This document shows positions 1-11,203 of a stretch of 64,000 nt of DNA, piece by piece. The stretch's first letter is position 1. Each line of letters begins with the position of its first letter. Origin of the DNA: Topomyia yanbarensis (lineage: Eukaryota > Arthropoda > Insecta > Diptera > Culicidae); contig NC_080670.1 of the NCBI RefSeq assembly GCF_030247195.1, positions 212,958,546 to 213,022,545 of the forward strand, written 5' to 3'. The position numbers and the translations under genes are program-made. A model generated the notes under the pieces. It saw nothing but the letters and a program-made list of their open reading frames with translations, ran no database searches and was not told the DNA's origin.

Positions 1-1527
1 TTACAGTGGATTACATTTTATTGAATCTTTGTGAGAAATTGCATTTTCATAATCTCGTTGTACCTACCGAGGTAATTGTGCAAGATGCTAAAAAGGGGGC
101 CGGTATGTTAAAAAGATTCAACAGAAGAAGTTAAATTTTCTACAGCTCGAATTAAACTCCTTACGATGGTATAATTTTATTACCAACCATCGCCCCCTAT
201 TAAACTAATTTAGCTCCTGAAAAGTACCGGGTCTGAATATTAATTAGCATTCTCTTATTACAGTAGGGCAACGCCCTGTTGCAGACAGCGTAAGTACAGC
301 CACACTTAACCGTACGAATTTGCAGTGATTCCACAGGTGGTTTTCGCACCGAGTCCAACGTCAACGAACAGCAATCAAACTGTAATTAAAGTTGATACAA
401 ATTTTGCTCCCCAACTTCGGCACAGAGCCCAATCCTCCTCCTTCATGCCAAAGTCAAGATTATCACAAAATCTTTTGAACTTATCAGCAGCTCCATCGCA
501 TATCGTTATCTTTCGTTGGGCTGAGCGGGAAGGGGGGGGGGCAATATTTGTGTAAGGTTCTTCCCCGATCGAAGCAACCCGAGACTCGGAGAAGGAGTGT
601 TACTACGGAAACAGACAGAACTTGTCTGATGTTTTTTCGCGTAGTCAAAGCAGGCTGTGAAATACGTTTCCCTCTTTCTCCCTCTAGCTGTCAGCCAGAC
701 AGAATTCAGACAGAACCTGCTGCTCAGCGAGGCATGGGAAGAAACCTACCAGCGGCAATGTAGAGGAACAAATTAAATTTCAATTCAAATTCATTGCGAA
801 GTCGCAAGTTTTTGAACTTGCCTTTCCGCGTCTATACGCATTCGTTTAGGACTGGTATAGCATAATCTACGGTTGTGGCATCCGGTGATATCATCAGTAG
901 TCAGAGGACGTGTGGTAGGTTTACCTTTTGCAAATTTGTGCAGCTGGAATTCGGGGCCGGTCTGACGGGGAGATTTAACGGGTTTCACTCAATTGACTAG
1001 CTTCTTTTGGTGCGTGGTGGTGGTGGTGATAGGAGCATGAACATACAACGAATGGGTTTCAAAGGCTTTAAAGAGTGATAAACGTCAAACTGCCTCTTTG
1101 GTTGTTTGATTTTTATAATAGTACAGCGCCATCTTTTGCAAAAGAGTGGCAGCACTTTCGAATCGCGCGGAAGTCGCTTGTGTTCGTCCAATATTTGCAG
1201 TGACATATGGTATATTTAACAGGAAATCTAAGTTAATTGCTTAGTAGGTCGTTTCTCCTGGCATGTTATGTGTTAGTAGGTAAAAATATTGCGAGAATAG
1301 TGTGATTTGACGTAGTGATTTTATCATCACATCCTAATTATTTTGTCATGTATGTGCATGAATCAAGCCATCAAAAAATACGCCCGCTTAACAAGCACAG
1401 CGCCATCTGAACTTGGCCAGTTAATGCAACGATTTCATTGATTGTGGATGGAGGAGAATTCTTCGCAGAAATGCCATCAATCAACGAATTCAGAACAACA
1501 GGGTGGTGAGATTGTATTGTGTTGTTC
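1..1527. other. Non-coding stretch, nothing recognised
   Basis: The short open frames here (longest about 75 codons) show no family motif, no codon-use signal and no matching splice pattern. A run of Gs lies near 532-541. I see no gene or mobile element that I can name. Confidence 0.5.
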
Positions 1528-2000
1528 CGAACCCCATGTACCTACACGGTGTGCGTGCACACAGGTTCGTGGCACCAGTTTATAAGAGGGCGGGCATAGC
1601 GTAGTTGGTAAATCGATTGCCATGTACGCAGCTCACCTGGGTTCGAATCCCAACCCCGCACCTTCATAGGGTTTAGAGATTTTTCTTAAGAGATTTTTCT
1701 AACCCGAAGAGGCGAATGACTTTAAGGTTAAATCCTCGATAATCAAAAAAAGTGAAACCAGTTTTCTCTTTCTCACTCTCATCATCACTAGCGTTGACTC
1801 TTTTCGTCTTGTGCGAATCGTTCTCGTGTACGCACCCGGTGTACGTACACGGATGTATGAACTAGAGTTTGTAAATCGTTCGCTTGGGTTCGATACTCGA
1901 GGCGAACTTGTACATCGAGACGAAGCATGTTTGAGGTTTAACGCGTGCACGAAATTTTGCGCACAAGTACAAACTTGTTGATGCGCATGGGAAGTCTGGA
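1528..2000. repeat. Dispersed repeat, copy 1 (split by a SINE)
   Basis: This segment matches 18443-18731 over its whole length apart from one insertion. Shared landmarks are CCCATGTAC-TACACGGTGTG, TTTCTCACTCTCATCATCAC, GTACGCACCCGG and CATGGGAAGTCTG, in the same order and orientation. The family is unknown to me; it is rich in CGTACAC-type and GTGCAC-type short palindromic words. The copy is interrupted at 1582-1756 by a tRNA-derived SINE. Confidence 0.8.
1582..1756 (+). mobile_element. tRNA-derived SINE
   Basis: The 5' part has a perfect RNA polymerase III A box (TAGCGTAGTTGG, 1597-1608) and B box (GGTTCGAATCC, 1640-1650) with tRNA-like spacing. It is followed by a non-tRNA body ending near an A-rich tail. 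It is flanked by an 8-bp direct repeat ACCAGTTT (1574-1581 and 1757-1764). The related repeat at 18443-18731 lacks the whole insert, so that copy shows the empty site (about 18487-18498). The tRNA-like part is not taken as a tRNA gene because it sits in this inserted, tailed unit and has no convincing acceptor stem. Confidence 0.88.
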
Positions 2001-2519
2001 TATAACATTTTTCCTTCAGTCGCCCGCTCCGGGGCAGACGCTCCTACCACGAAGACTCTTCAGTGCTCAGCATTCGTCCAAAGATGCCACCTGGGTTGTT
2101 TAGCCAATTTTCTCCGCGGTTGCCCATACCCCAGCTGGTGTCTATTGATAGTGGATCAATTTCCAAAGTACTAGTGATCAATTTTTTCGTTTATTAGTAT
2201 AATTGATGCACGAGGATGTTATGGCGGCGAACCTTTCCGAATAGGTAAAGCTAAGCAGGGTATATGTCTTCCCGAAGCAATTCGAGATACTAAGCATTCT
2301 GAATTTGATCTACAATAGCAGTTTGCCAATAGACGTAATCAGGTCGTATTGACACCCATCTGTCTACTACGGAGTTTAAAGGACACGACAGCGACCAAAT
2401 CATCGACAAAGAATATAGCGTTCCTGTTCCTGTGTAAATAGAATGAAGGTACAGATGCTGTCCCCGCCGCTCGAGCTTCCATCGTTCAACCATCAGGAGA
2501 CTACTTTCGGGGACATCTT
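2001..2519. other. Non-coding, possibly 5' part of the following LINE relic
   Basis: No family motif was found. The segment runs directly into the LINE endonuclease start and may be its decayed upstream part; this is inference. Confidence 0.35.
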
Positions 2520-3050
2520 AATATCTACTATCAGAACGCGAGGGGACTACACACAAAATTTCATTTGGTTTTTGTCGCCGCTTCAGATGTCGATCTTGAT
2601 GTTATTGTTCTGACCGAAACATATAGACGGCGCCGATGGTTGGGTGGTAAGCGTGACCGCCACCCACCCCAGTTGGTCTGGGTTCAATCCCAGTCGAGGT
2701 CGTTGAGATTTTTCAGAGGTGAGAAAAATCTGAGGTCACGCCTTCCTTCGGAAGGGAAGTAAAGCCGTTGGTCCCCGGTCCATGAGTTGGTGGGTCGATA
2801 TCCAATCCAGATAGTGGGTGTATCACCTCTCTGGCGTCGGTATTTGGCCTCGTAGCGGAAATAGGCCGACGGAAAATAAACAGAATTGGAAGAAGAAGAC
2901 CGAAACATGGCTGAATAATCAAATCAACTCGCTCCAATTATTTGAATCAATGTACTCGGTATATCGTAACGATCACGATCCTAACAGGGCTCGGAAAAAG
3001 GCTGGTGGTGGTGTTCTCATTGCAGTCTCTAACCGACTCTCCGTGCTCCT
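2520..3050 (+). pseudogene. LINE endonuclease-domain relic (copy 1), split by a SINE
   Basis: The conceptual translation before the SINE reads YYQNARGLHTKF, then DLDVIVLTET. After the SINE it resumes as TWLNNQINS, then GGGVLIAVSNRLS. This is the N-terminal pattern of the apurinic-like endonuclease of Jockey/LOA-type non-LTR retrotransposons: the QN-RG motif, the LTETW motif with its catalytic Glu, and the GGGV-I-V motif. Downstream the frame is lost after about 3045, so no reverse transcriptase is attached to this copy. A second copy of the same endonuclease segment begins near 4004. Clade assignment within the LINEs is uncertain. Confidence 0.85.
2628..2897 (+). mobile_element. tRNA-related SINE inserted in the LINE endonuclease
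   Basis: A B-box-like GGTTCAATCC lies at 2681-2690, with an A-box-like segment about 40 bp upstream. The body ends in AATAGGCCGACGG, AAAATAAACAGAAT and an (AGA)n tail. The host word GACCGAAACAT is duplicated on both sides (2612-2622 and 2898-2908) and interrupts the LINE codons for TETW. A shorter copy of the same SINE lies at 15871-16070. The 3' (GAA/AGA)n tail and target duplication show retrotransposition. Confidence 0.9.
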
Positions 3051-4003
3051 TCTAATTCCTTAAAAATGGGAAAAAATTGATGAAAAAGAAGCACAGTCGA
3101 AGAGGTGCTCTCTTCAACAATGCTTCGGCTCATTTTATAGACTTCGGGTCACAATACTTATCGAGTGCAAGCAAGGTTGGAGAAAGGTCACCATTCGATT
3201 GCGTTGAAGGATGATCTGTTAAAAGATCTTAACGGGTGTCTCTTTTCAATCCCTCCTAACTCGTTCATCCCCTGGTTGAGTGGGTTTGGCATAAGGTATG
3301 GTATTGTTTGGTTCTCTCCGGATAACGAACAAAGCTGTGTCTGGCTGAAATAGAAATTGGAGGAGATAAATGGGAAGGCATGGGGACTGTGCTTTTATTG
3401 TCGAACCATATAGTCTTCGCCAGAAAAAGGTATTTCTTTACATTCCGTGGAATCCCAATCGCAATCGTAGAATCCCAAGGAATGTTCAAAGAATACTGAT
3501 ATTGATGAGGCCAGATTTCCATCCTGGTTCGTGGGCAGTTTGCTGGGAAGTTTTGAGAACCAAGTCGCTTACAGAGAAAATACAGCAATATTTTGGCAGT
3601 ATCGACAACCGTTCTCTGAAATTTCTAGCGAAAAAGGGTTTTAAACTGAATTATGGCTTTCAAGAAGTCACTATAAAAGTTGAAAAATCTGAATCGGTTT
3701 AAGCCAAATTTGAATGACAGTATCTTTACAGGGACGTTGTCGTTCTGTTATCTCAATATCCCCTCAGGGTGTTGATATATTTGCTCATGGAGAAGTGTTT
3801 TTATTCCGCTGGGAGTGAATTATACTTCCATATTGTTTATGTTCTCTGTGTCGTTATTTTCCTTATCCCTAACCTTACCACTTCCCTAATTCTTCCCATC
3901 AGGAAAATGATGAAAAGACAAATCATGGCAAGGAACAAATCTCCGATCAACATGAGGAACGTGTCATTTGAGCCAGTCCCTCCTGATACCTGATTCTTGA
4001 TAC
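3051..4003. other. Unrecognised spacer between two LINE pieces
   Basis: The longest open frame (3370-3702, 110 codons) has no recognised motif and no partner exon. The stretch may contain highly decayed LINE sequence, but nothing supports that directly. Confidence 0.4.
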
Positions 4004-4870
4004 CCTAACGATCACGATCCTCACAGTACAGCGGAAAAAAACGTGGTGGTGGTGTGCTCATTGCAGTCTCTAACCGACTATCATCCAAACACAAAAATGA
4101 CACTCACAATCTCGAACAACTTTGGGTAAATATTCGTGGTCCCCCTTCTAATATCGGTGTGGGTGTAGAATAAGTATCCCCAGCCCCCCCCCCCCCCAAA
4201 ACTATCGTGGCAGAATCTCACTCTGCATTGGATTAAAGTTGTTTGAGATGGCAGTATGCTCTTTCGTGAGACCAAAACATACGAATCGAAGGACCAACAT
4301 GGATTTTTTGCAGGTAGATCGCCAACCACCCATCTAGTCCAATTTACTTCGTACTGCATTGAAAACATCGAAGATGGATCACAGATAGACACTGTATACA
4401 CTGATCTTAAAGCTGCTTACGATCGTGTGGACCACTCTCTTCTTCTGGCAAAGATTAAACGGCTGGGCGCTCTATCAAATTTCACAGGGTGGCTTAAATC
4501 ATATACCGTGCCTCTGTTTTTGAAATTATGAAGTAACGAAACATATCATCAACTTGTCGGGTGTACCTCAAGGGAGCAATCTCGGGCCGTTGCTTTTTTC
4601 TTTATTCTTCAATGACGTTTGCGAATAGGATGCAAACTTGTATACGCTGATGATCTCATTTCTATTTCTTATTGTGCGGTCAACATAGAGGACTGTATCG
4701 AACTTCAGCGACATCTAGATGCTTTCTGTAACTGGTGGAATCTCAACTTGTTGGCTTGTGGCGTGTTCAAATGCTCTATAATATCTTTCACATGCAGAAA
4801 AAATCCAATTGTCTGTAGCCAACATCAGAAAGTTTTTATCAAAATTATTATCCATTAAGGAGAAATATAG
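4004..4870 (+). pseudogene. LINE endonuclease/reverse-transcriptase relic (copy 2)
   Basis: It starts with the same endonuclease piece as copy 1 (AACGATCACGATCCT near 4007, then codons for the GGV-IAVSNRLS motif near 4046). After a deletion and a run of 14 Cs (4184-4197) it enters a reverse transcriptase. Visible are QHGFFAGRS, TDLKAAYDRVDHSLL (4400-4445), GVPQGSNLGPLL (4560-4595 with a frame change) and the catalytic YADD (4643-4654). Several frame changes and a missing middle part show it is dead. The motif order and the HGF and VPQGS words are those of Jockey-superclade LINEs. Confidence 0.88.
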
Positions 4871-7800
4871 CATAGTGCATCTCGCATTCGTTTGCTAAGT
4901 CAAACCAAATGTTTCGATTTCAGCTTAAAATGAGCTCCTTTTCTTGCGGAATATCACGCTTGAATAGGGGTTTGCTACCTTTTCTACGGTTGTAATTTTT
5001 CTGCCCACATTCTCCTTTCTCATACGACGCTGCTGTCGTTCGTTAGTGCAGGACGCCCAGCGCTGTACGGCAGCCTGTAAGCAAAGCAGTAACATGACAA
5101 AAATACTGCCTCCAGTACAGAAAGTAGACGCAAGCGGTACAGCTTCTCTTTCCTTATTTTACACTTTTTAATATTTTAAATCTATTTAATATTTTTAATC
5201 ACAAACGACGACAATGAATGCGGTTCAATTACGCCACGACCGGCATCAACTCTTTCTTGTGCTGGCCTCTCCCTTTGATTATGCAGAGAAAAATGTACAA
5301 AGCGAGAGAACAAACTTTACTACGCCACACTCTCTCACCGAGCAGTCGGAGTACTGCAACAAAACAAACATGTATTTTACTGCTGTACAGAAAAGTGTAC
5401 TCGATTTGGCTACCGTTCTGGCAAGATCAGAAGTGATGCATCGCTGTAGCGGGCTGTACGGCTTGTGTAAATGTAAATGTACCGAAAAAAATGTAGTTTA
5501 CCGGTACCGTTCGCATCCCTGCTCAGGAGCACAAATTGTGTCTCCGTCCTTTGAAGCTAGTGTCAATCCGGCGCTAGCTCAGTCCTGCCACTAAGTTTGT
5601 GTCGGGTTCTGATGAGACAAAGTCGAAACGCAAATTTCATAACTAATTCATTTGATGTCTTTATACGAGCATTTGGACTAACAGAAATGAAGCAGTGCAA
5701 GCAAGATTCCTCCATTTTGCTCTTAGAATTTTGCCGTGGCGTAACCGAGCAGAGCTACCACCTTACATCGATCGCTGTCGTCTGCTCTGTATTGAAACTC
5801 TGGCAAAAAGGCGAAAACATTCAGAGCGGCATACGTTGGGAAAATTTTGATTGGCCAAATTGATGCCCCAGATATTCTCGGACAAATCAATATCAATGTA
5901 ACCCTCAGGATCTTAGACGTTGGATCACATAACTTTTTAAGACTCGACTTTCAGCGCACCGAGTACGGTCAGAACGAACCCATAAAGATGCTGATCGAAG
6001 TTTTCAATAGTAGTTTCTAGTGATGTTTTCGAAAAGATTCAGGAGATTGGCTTAGTTTAAAGGAAAAAATGCTGCATAATATGAAATATTGCTAGATTGT
6101 AATGAGAAGACCGTACGAAAATATAATGGGATACGTGCATTCAAGGTCTGATTTTGAGGTGAATCTTGAAATGGGCTTTCCCATCTAAATACTAATAACA
6201 TTTCATGTGGACCAACACGGGTCAGATGAACAATGACAATAAATAAACTGGGGGGGGGGGGGTCAACGGTGATTAACACTTTATAACTTTCCGCTTAAAA
6301 TAGTAAAAATTACAGGTTGCTTTGTTGGACGCGAAACCACAGAAACCGTTCATTGAAAGAAAAAAATGGAGAGATCTCACCAATTTTATACTTACTTTAT
6401 TTAGCCTTTAACAGTTCCTAGTTTATCTAATAATGTTTCAAAGCAAAACGTTCCCCGGAAAACGTCCCAGCTCCCAGCTGTTGATCGCTTATATGATCAC
6501 ATTTTCAAGAGAATCCGTTGGCATAAAGATTCCGCACTCAATTTTTTCCCCGAAGCTTTAGTGCACTTCTCACAGTTTCCCGCTCAAACTTCGTAAGGCA
6601 ATTTTCTATAATCAGAAAACTTTTCTATCTTTCGGAAGAGGATGCCCGAACCCGCGGCACAGGAGCGGGCAAAAGGAAAGGGTCAGTCAGCATCGGTCGT
6701 ACTTCCGGTTCCGGGCAGGCCAGCTCCAGAAATATATAGTCATAATATTATTGTGAGAAAAAGTTTATCCCCCGAACAAGTTCTTTCAACACCATTCACA
6801 CATTGCTTCATAATTCGACCTATAGGAGGGGACGACGATTCGGCCTCCAATGTCATTTTTTCCTTTTTTCTTTTTTTTTCGTCGGGTCGATGGTTATCCC
6901 ATTGAGCGAAAGTGGACGAAATATGAATTTTTTAACAGTGCTCCTCCGCCAGCTTGCAACTCAAATTGCAGCAGCATGCCATTGCAATTCTATAGAACTT
7001 GTTCCATTTCGACGACAAACACTATGGACTATGGACACAGCTCTGTCCTTTCCTACTTGGCCAAACAAAGCGAATGGTCATAAAAAGAAAAGTTTGTCTC
7101 TTCTCTGCCGTTCTGGCGGGTTTGGATATTCACACTTCCGTTCTATTGCATGACAACGGCGCTGGAAAAGTTGCATTGATTGAAAGTTTTGAGAATTTCA
7201 TCTCTGTGATGGTGTTGGACTGTCAAGGATAGACTCGGTGAACAATTACGACAGTTTAAATTGCATTTAAACTAAATCAACGGTATTTTCAACCTTGAAT
7301 ATGTATGAAATATTTTATTGTCAGTCTATACAGTTTGAAGACCAAACTCGACGCTCTTTAGATGAAATTTTCAATTAATTTTCCGAATTTGTATTAATTC
7401 AATTTCACCTTTTTCTAGTTTTAATTTGTTTTTCAACAGAAACGTCAAGAATAAGGCAATGATGGTGCCCCATCCAGAACTAAATGGCCTACTACAATCG
7501 TCATTCCACTTTGGAAGCGAAATTGAACTTTTGGCAAACATTCAAACTAGAGTACGTGACTATTTTGAAATCCAAGGCAGAACAAATTTCTTGTCGGCCG
7601 TCGTGATTTGTCCACTGTCTGGGGCATCAAATTTTTCACCATCACCCGTTTGGTCCTACCACCTGTTGTTTGTTATTACAGCAGTAACGGAAAATTGCAA
7701 TAAATCACTCTACTTACTAGTTTACCACTCGAGCGACCTCCGGAAGCAGTCACGTGTGTTTGCGTAGGACAGGACCCTGGAAACACAACATTAGGTGGTA

Positions 7801-8349
7801 AGCGATCGGTGTCACAACACATAAAAACATGGTTACGCAAGATCATTCCGTTAAGGTCCTCCTTCCATTTCCCATTTAACCCGCCTTCGCAATGAACAGG
7901 TCATAAATTTTCATAAAAAATCATCCGGCATCGAACGAAACGCACAACAGAACGAATGAAACAAAACGAAGCAAGCGCTGGAATCAGTAGCAAGAAATCT
8001 CGCACATTTTCACCACACCCCATTATTCACGTTGGACGAAAGAGGATGCAGACAGACGTCAGGCGAGGGTTCTAAATAAAAACAAACAAACGCCTCCGCC
8101 CGCGCGGTTGCGGTCGCGCAGTGGTTGCAGCTGAGAAAGGAGATTGTAATTAGGTATACTGATCTGTTCATCACAACATAACGACTTAATTCGTTTAACA
8201 AGTGGTTCTTGATCTTTGATGAGATTTTCGTTGTGCTGAGCTGGGTCCCGCGTGATCTGTAATTAGTCGCGATCGGGCACAAGCGGTGAAAGGATGCATT
8301 TGTTGGTGTTGCTAGGCATCAGGAATCGGTACGGGCAGGTGATGAAGCT
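4871..8349. other. Long non-coding stretch upstream of the bHLH gene
   Basis: There is no supported coding region. Frames at 5214-5594 (126 codons), 6803-7153 and 7426-7767 have no motif and no consistent exon structure. A run of 14 Gs lies at 6249-6262. E-box words CACGTG (7751-7756) and CAGCTG (8128-8133) lie upstream of the bHLH start codon; such words are common by chance. The bHLH gene's 5' UTR and promoter must lie in the right part, but I cannot place a start site. Confidence 0.5.
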
Positions 8350-10220
8350 ATGAGTGTTCGCAGTCGAAGGTCCAAGGCAAAGGTCAACAGTCGTAGTTGT
8401 AGTGTGAAGAAGGTGATGGAAGGTGGCTATCAGGATCAGTTGCTGTTCGGTGCCGAGAGTGGTGATGTGGAGCTGGAACTGGAAACCGGTGATGGGCACT
8501 GTCAGCGGTCACAGGCGAATGCACGGGAACGGTTCAGGACGCACAGGTAAGCACTGTTGACTGGTTTTTTGGAGATTGTCTGAGTTTTAAAATGTGGAAT
8601 ATACTCCTCCTCGGAAAAGGTCATTTTCAAAGTTTGAGTTACGCAAAACTTTCCAAACGGGAATATTTTTTGGGTCAAAATTCAAAGGACACAATACCTA
8701 ACATAAACGTTGGTTTTTTAGTGTTTCGGATTCTCCTCGTCAGTAACTAACACCAACTTAATACTAGTTAAAGAAGTCTAAACTATCACCGTTCACACTA
8801 GACGTGTAACTTTTTGGATTTTAGTGTCTAACTGGCGCTAATTTGGTGCTGATTTAGACTCATGTAACTATCATTAAGTTGGTGTTAGTTACTGACGAGA
8901 CTAAACAAACAAAGCTTGTGTTACTAAACACTCGTTTTCATTTAACTTGTAACAAGAATTTAATTTGTAAAATTGTTAGTTTGAACCACTCTAAGATTGA
9001 GAAGTATAATTACCGACAAACATCGCAGTTGTTCAATTAAAATTTTGATTTTCCAAATAGAAAATTTATGTGTCAATGTGCTTAGGCGATACTGAATTTT
9101 GAACAATGCGAATTTTCTGAATCTGCTTTTTAATTTGGTATACCGTCTTTCTATGAAATGATCTTTCCGACTTTATATAAAAATAACCCGCACAAAACTT
9201 CAGTTTACCGCTAATTTCCTAAAAGTACTACTTTCAGTGTCAACTCCGCCTTCACCAATCTGCGACTGCTAATCCCGACAGAGCCCAGGAATCGCAAACT
9301 GTCCAAAATCGAAACTTTGCGGCTAGCCAAAAGCTACATATCACATTTGATAGCGGTTCTGATAACTGGTAAGAATAAAATAAAATAAATTAAATTTTCA
9401 CAAAAAGACGGTGACTCCCACGTGTTATAAATATGACCTTTTTTAAATGTTTTGGAGCAAATTAGTAGGTTTTTGTCAAATTCGTGTCATAAACTAAAGT
9501 TGCCATAAATAGTTCTTATATTATGTTTTTAACGACATTCAATTAGCAAGGGACTGAAAAATGAAGCATATTTTTCAATATTAAGAGCCATAGTACTCGG
9601 CTCCGACAGTATGAAGTAACAAGCTACTTTACGCTCGTCCGGACATGCCGTAGACATAGATGATTCGCATTTCTAATGCCAAAAGATCCTGACTCCTGCG
9701 GTAACAGACAAAGGGTTAAGTCGTCGGTAAACTCTAAGCTTGCTCATATCACCCTTTCCACGCTTTTCTAAAACTTTCTTCCTTCAACACCTTGCTCTCC
9801 CTTGAGTACTATGGCTCCTAATATTGAAAAATATACTTCATTTTCCAGTCCCTTGCTAATTGAATGTCGTTAAAAAAATGTCGTTAAAAAAGGAAAATTG
9901 ACTCACTCTTAGTCGTTAATAAAAAAGCATAAATAGTTTGAAATTCTGAAGTTTCCCTTTTTCTCTTCCCAGGAAATCTCCAGCAACCCTGCTTGCAAGC
10001 TCAGACTAGTCAAGATGGAAACACTTTGAGTGAAAGCATCATCAACGCCGACGATAATGACAGCAGTCAGTGTGTCGGAACGGCAAGGATGCCGCGCGAT
10101 AACTGCAATCTAGTAGGCATGTACGATTGCACTACGGGAAATCGGTCAGCAAGAGCAAATATTTGCACGTTTTGTGTTTCGCCTAAAGGCGATTTGAAGC
10201 TGAGAGCGAATATGTTATAA
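8350..10220 (+). CDS. bHLH transcription factor, scleraxis/paraxis (SCX/TCF15) family; exons 8350-8546, 9238-9368, 9973-10220
   Basis: The spliced frame encodes 191 residues. The first ATG follows an in-frame TGA at 8287 with no other in-frame ATG between. Donors are CAG|GTAAGC and CTG|GTAAGA; acceptors are TTTCAG|TG and TTCCCAG|GA. Phases fit exactly: exon 1 ends with two bases of Ser66, exon 2 with one base of Gly110. Residues 53-65 form the basic region with ANARER, whose Glu60 and Arg61 are expected to contact CANNTG. Helix 1 is about 66-78, loop PTEPRNRKL (79-87), helix 2 [16 protein letters not shown] (88-103), followed by the family's TG--QQPC. The C-terminus holds [10 protein letters not shown]. 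In the family, such nuclear proteins bind E-boxes as heterodimers with E-proteins and act in mesoderm, muscle or tendon-type cells. Phe62 replaces the Asp usual after RER in relatives. Drosophila CG33557 is the likely counterpart. Both introns hold MITEs. Confidence 0.93.
8650..8920. mobile_element. MITE with CTCGTCAGTAACT ends, in intron 1 of the bHLH gene
   Basis: Perfect 27-bp inverted arms at 8736-8762 and 8873-8899 start with CTCGTCAGTAACTAACACC. The left outer flank (TTAGTGTTTCGGATTCTC) and the inner segment (ACTTTTTGGATTTTAGTG) recur at 61552-61920. Related, more decayed sequence lies at 41301-41420. The element carries no coding sequence. Outer limits are approximate. Confidence 0.82.
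9526..9876. mobile_element. MITE with 73-bp terminal inverted repeats, in intron 2 of the bHLH gene
   Basis: Arms at 9526-9598 and 9804-9876 are inverted copies with three mismatches in 73 bp, starting TTTTTAACGACATTC. The 205-bp interior has no coding potential. The word TGTCGTTAAAAA is repeated just outside the right end (9879-9890). Part of the same family, interrupted by another repeat, lies at 18276-18800. Confidence 0.88.
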
Positions 10221-10553
10221 GTTTGTATTGGGCTTGTAAGTTAATTTAAAAAGAAAAACTGGAGTATAGCAATGAATTCAGAGTGAAAATTTGTATTTAA
10301 TTAGTTGTACCAAAAAGCATTCATAAAATATAATGTTACGTGCGATATGAAAATTATATGACCTTTTAAAGAACCGGCAACAAATGGACCAGGGTTGCCA
10401 GATCGACACTGCCATATGACGTATTTCTAACAATCACTGAATAGAAAAGAAGCTCGTTTCAATTAGTTTTTGGAGTGAGAAAGAATTAAAAATTGTTCAG
10501 ATCATATTTAGTTAGAGTGACCATACGTCCGGGTTTCCCTAGACATGCACCGT
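10221..10553. other. 3' flank of the bHLH gene
   Basis: AT-rich sequence follows the stop codon. I see no canonical AATAAA; CATAAAATATAATG near 10324 is the nearest candidate for a polyadenylation signal. It also holds the start of a repeat (GTGACCATACGTCCGGG, 10518-10534). Confidence 0.35.
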
Positions 10554-10688
10554 TATTCTTGTTTACGACGAATGCGAGATTCGTTCGAAAATGGTTTGTA
10601 TTCCCGTTTACGACAGCAAAATCAAATGGGCTAACTATTCGTTCGAAACGTTTTCGAACGAATCTCACATTCGTCGTAAACAAGAATA
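10554..10688. repeat. Inverted repeat (foldback MITE-like)
   Basis: 38-bp arms at 10554-10591 and 10651-10688 differ at one base. They start TATTCTTGTTTACGACG. A further GTTTACGAC lies in the loop. CGTCCGGG words flank the hairpin on both sides (10528 and near 10757), which suggests a larger non-autonomous element around it, of unknown class. Confidence 0.8.
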
Positions 10689-10911
10689 AGGGTGATGACC
10701 TGGTTTTCAACTGAATGTCCTCGTATCCTGGGACGTCGAGAAAAACGATTGATTTGTCCGGGTTTTCTTCAATAAGCCCAAAATATTTGTTTTCAATGAG
10801 TTTTATTTACTGTGGTTCAGTTTGCAATTACGGTTGAACGCAACAATAACTGCAACACGCAAACTCACTCTCAAGCAAAGTACGGGAAACAAAACCTTAT
10901 ATACTAGAATA

Positions 10912-11163
10912 TCAATCGTTTTGCAATCTGGGACCCAACAGATTGCATCTGGCGCTTTCCAAAAGGCATTTTCGAGACTCGGCTTCTTTTAGGTTGCTTA
11001 TTTGACACGGCTCATAGCGGTAGCTTAACGGAGCCGTGGATTTTTCATGTGTAACGGATTCTACTTCCTCGTATTGCGATATGCATTCTACAGTTTGCTC
11101 AGGAGGGGTACGTGGTGATAGGTCATGTAGCCTTACCTCTTTATAGTCTTTTTCTATATACAC
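10912..11163 (-). pseudogene. Possible LINE ORF1 (gag-like) fragment
   Basis: The minus-strand frame (83 codons) contains VRLHDLSPRTPPEQ and VECISQYEEVESVT. These resemble the RRM-like part of ORF1 proteins of mosquito non-LTR elements. There is no zinc knuckle in this piece. It lies upstream in position but on the same strand as the reverse-transcriptase relic at 11204-12066, in an order that does not fit one intact element. The assignment rests on motif memory only. Confidence 0.42.
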
Positions 11164-11203
11164 TTACTTGATACTTGATGGGCAACAATTCGCTTCGTTG
11201 AAT

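Noticed and set aside
1588..1662. Possible tRNA gene with perfect A and B boxes
   Set aside because: It is the 5' end of a tailed, target-duplicated SINE and lacks a convincing acceptor stem.
5214..5594. 126-codon + strand open frame
   Set aside because: A second open frame overlaps it in another phase; neither has a motif.
7751..8133. E-box words CACGTG and CAGCTG upstream of the bHLH gene as autoregulatory sites
   Set aside because: Six-base words of this type are frequent by chance and no cluster or conservation can be shown from one sequence.
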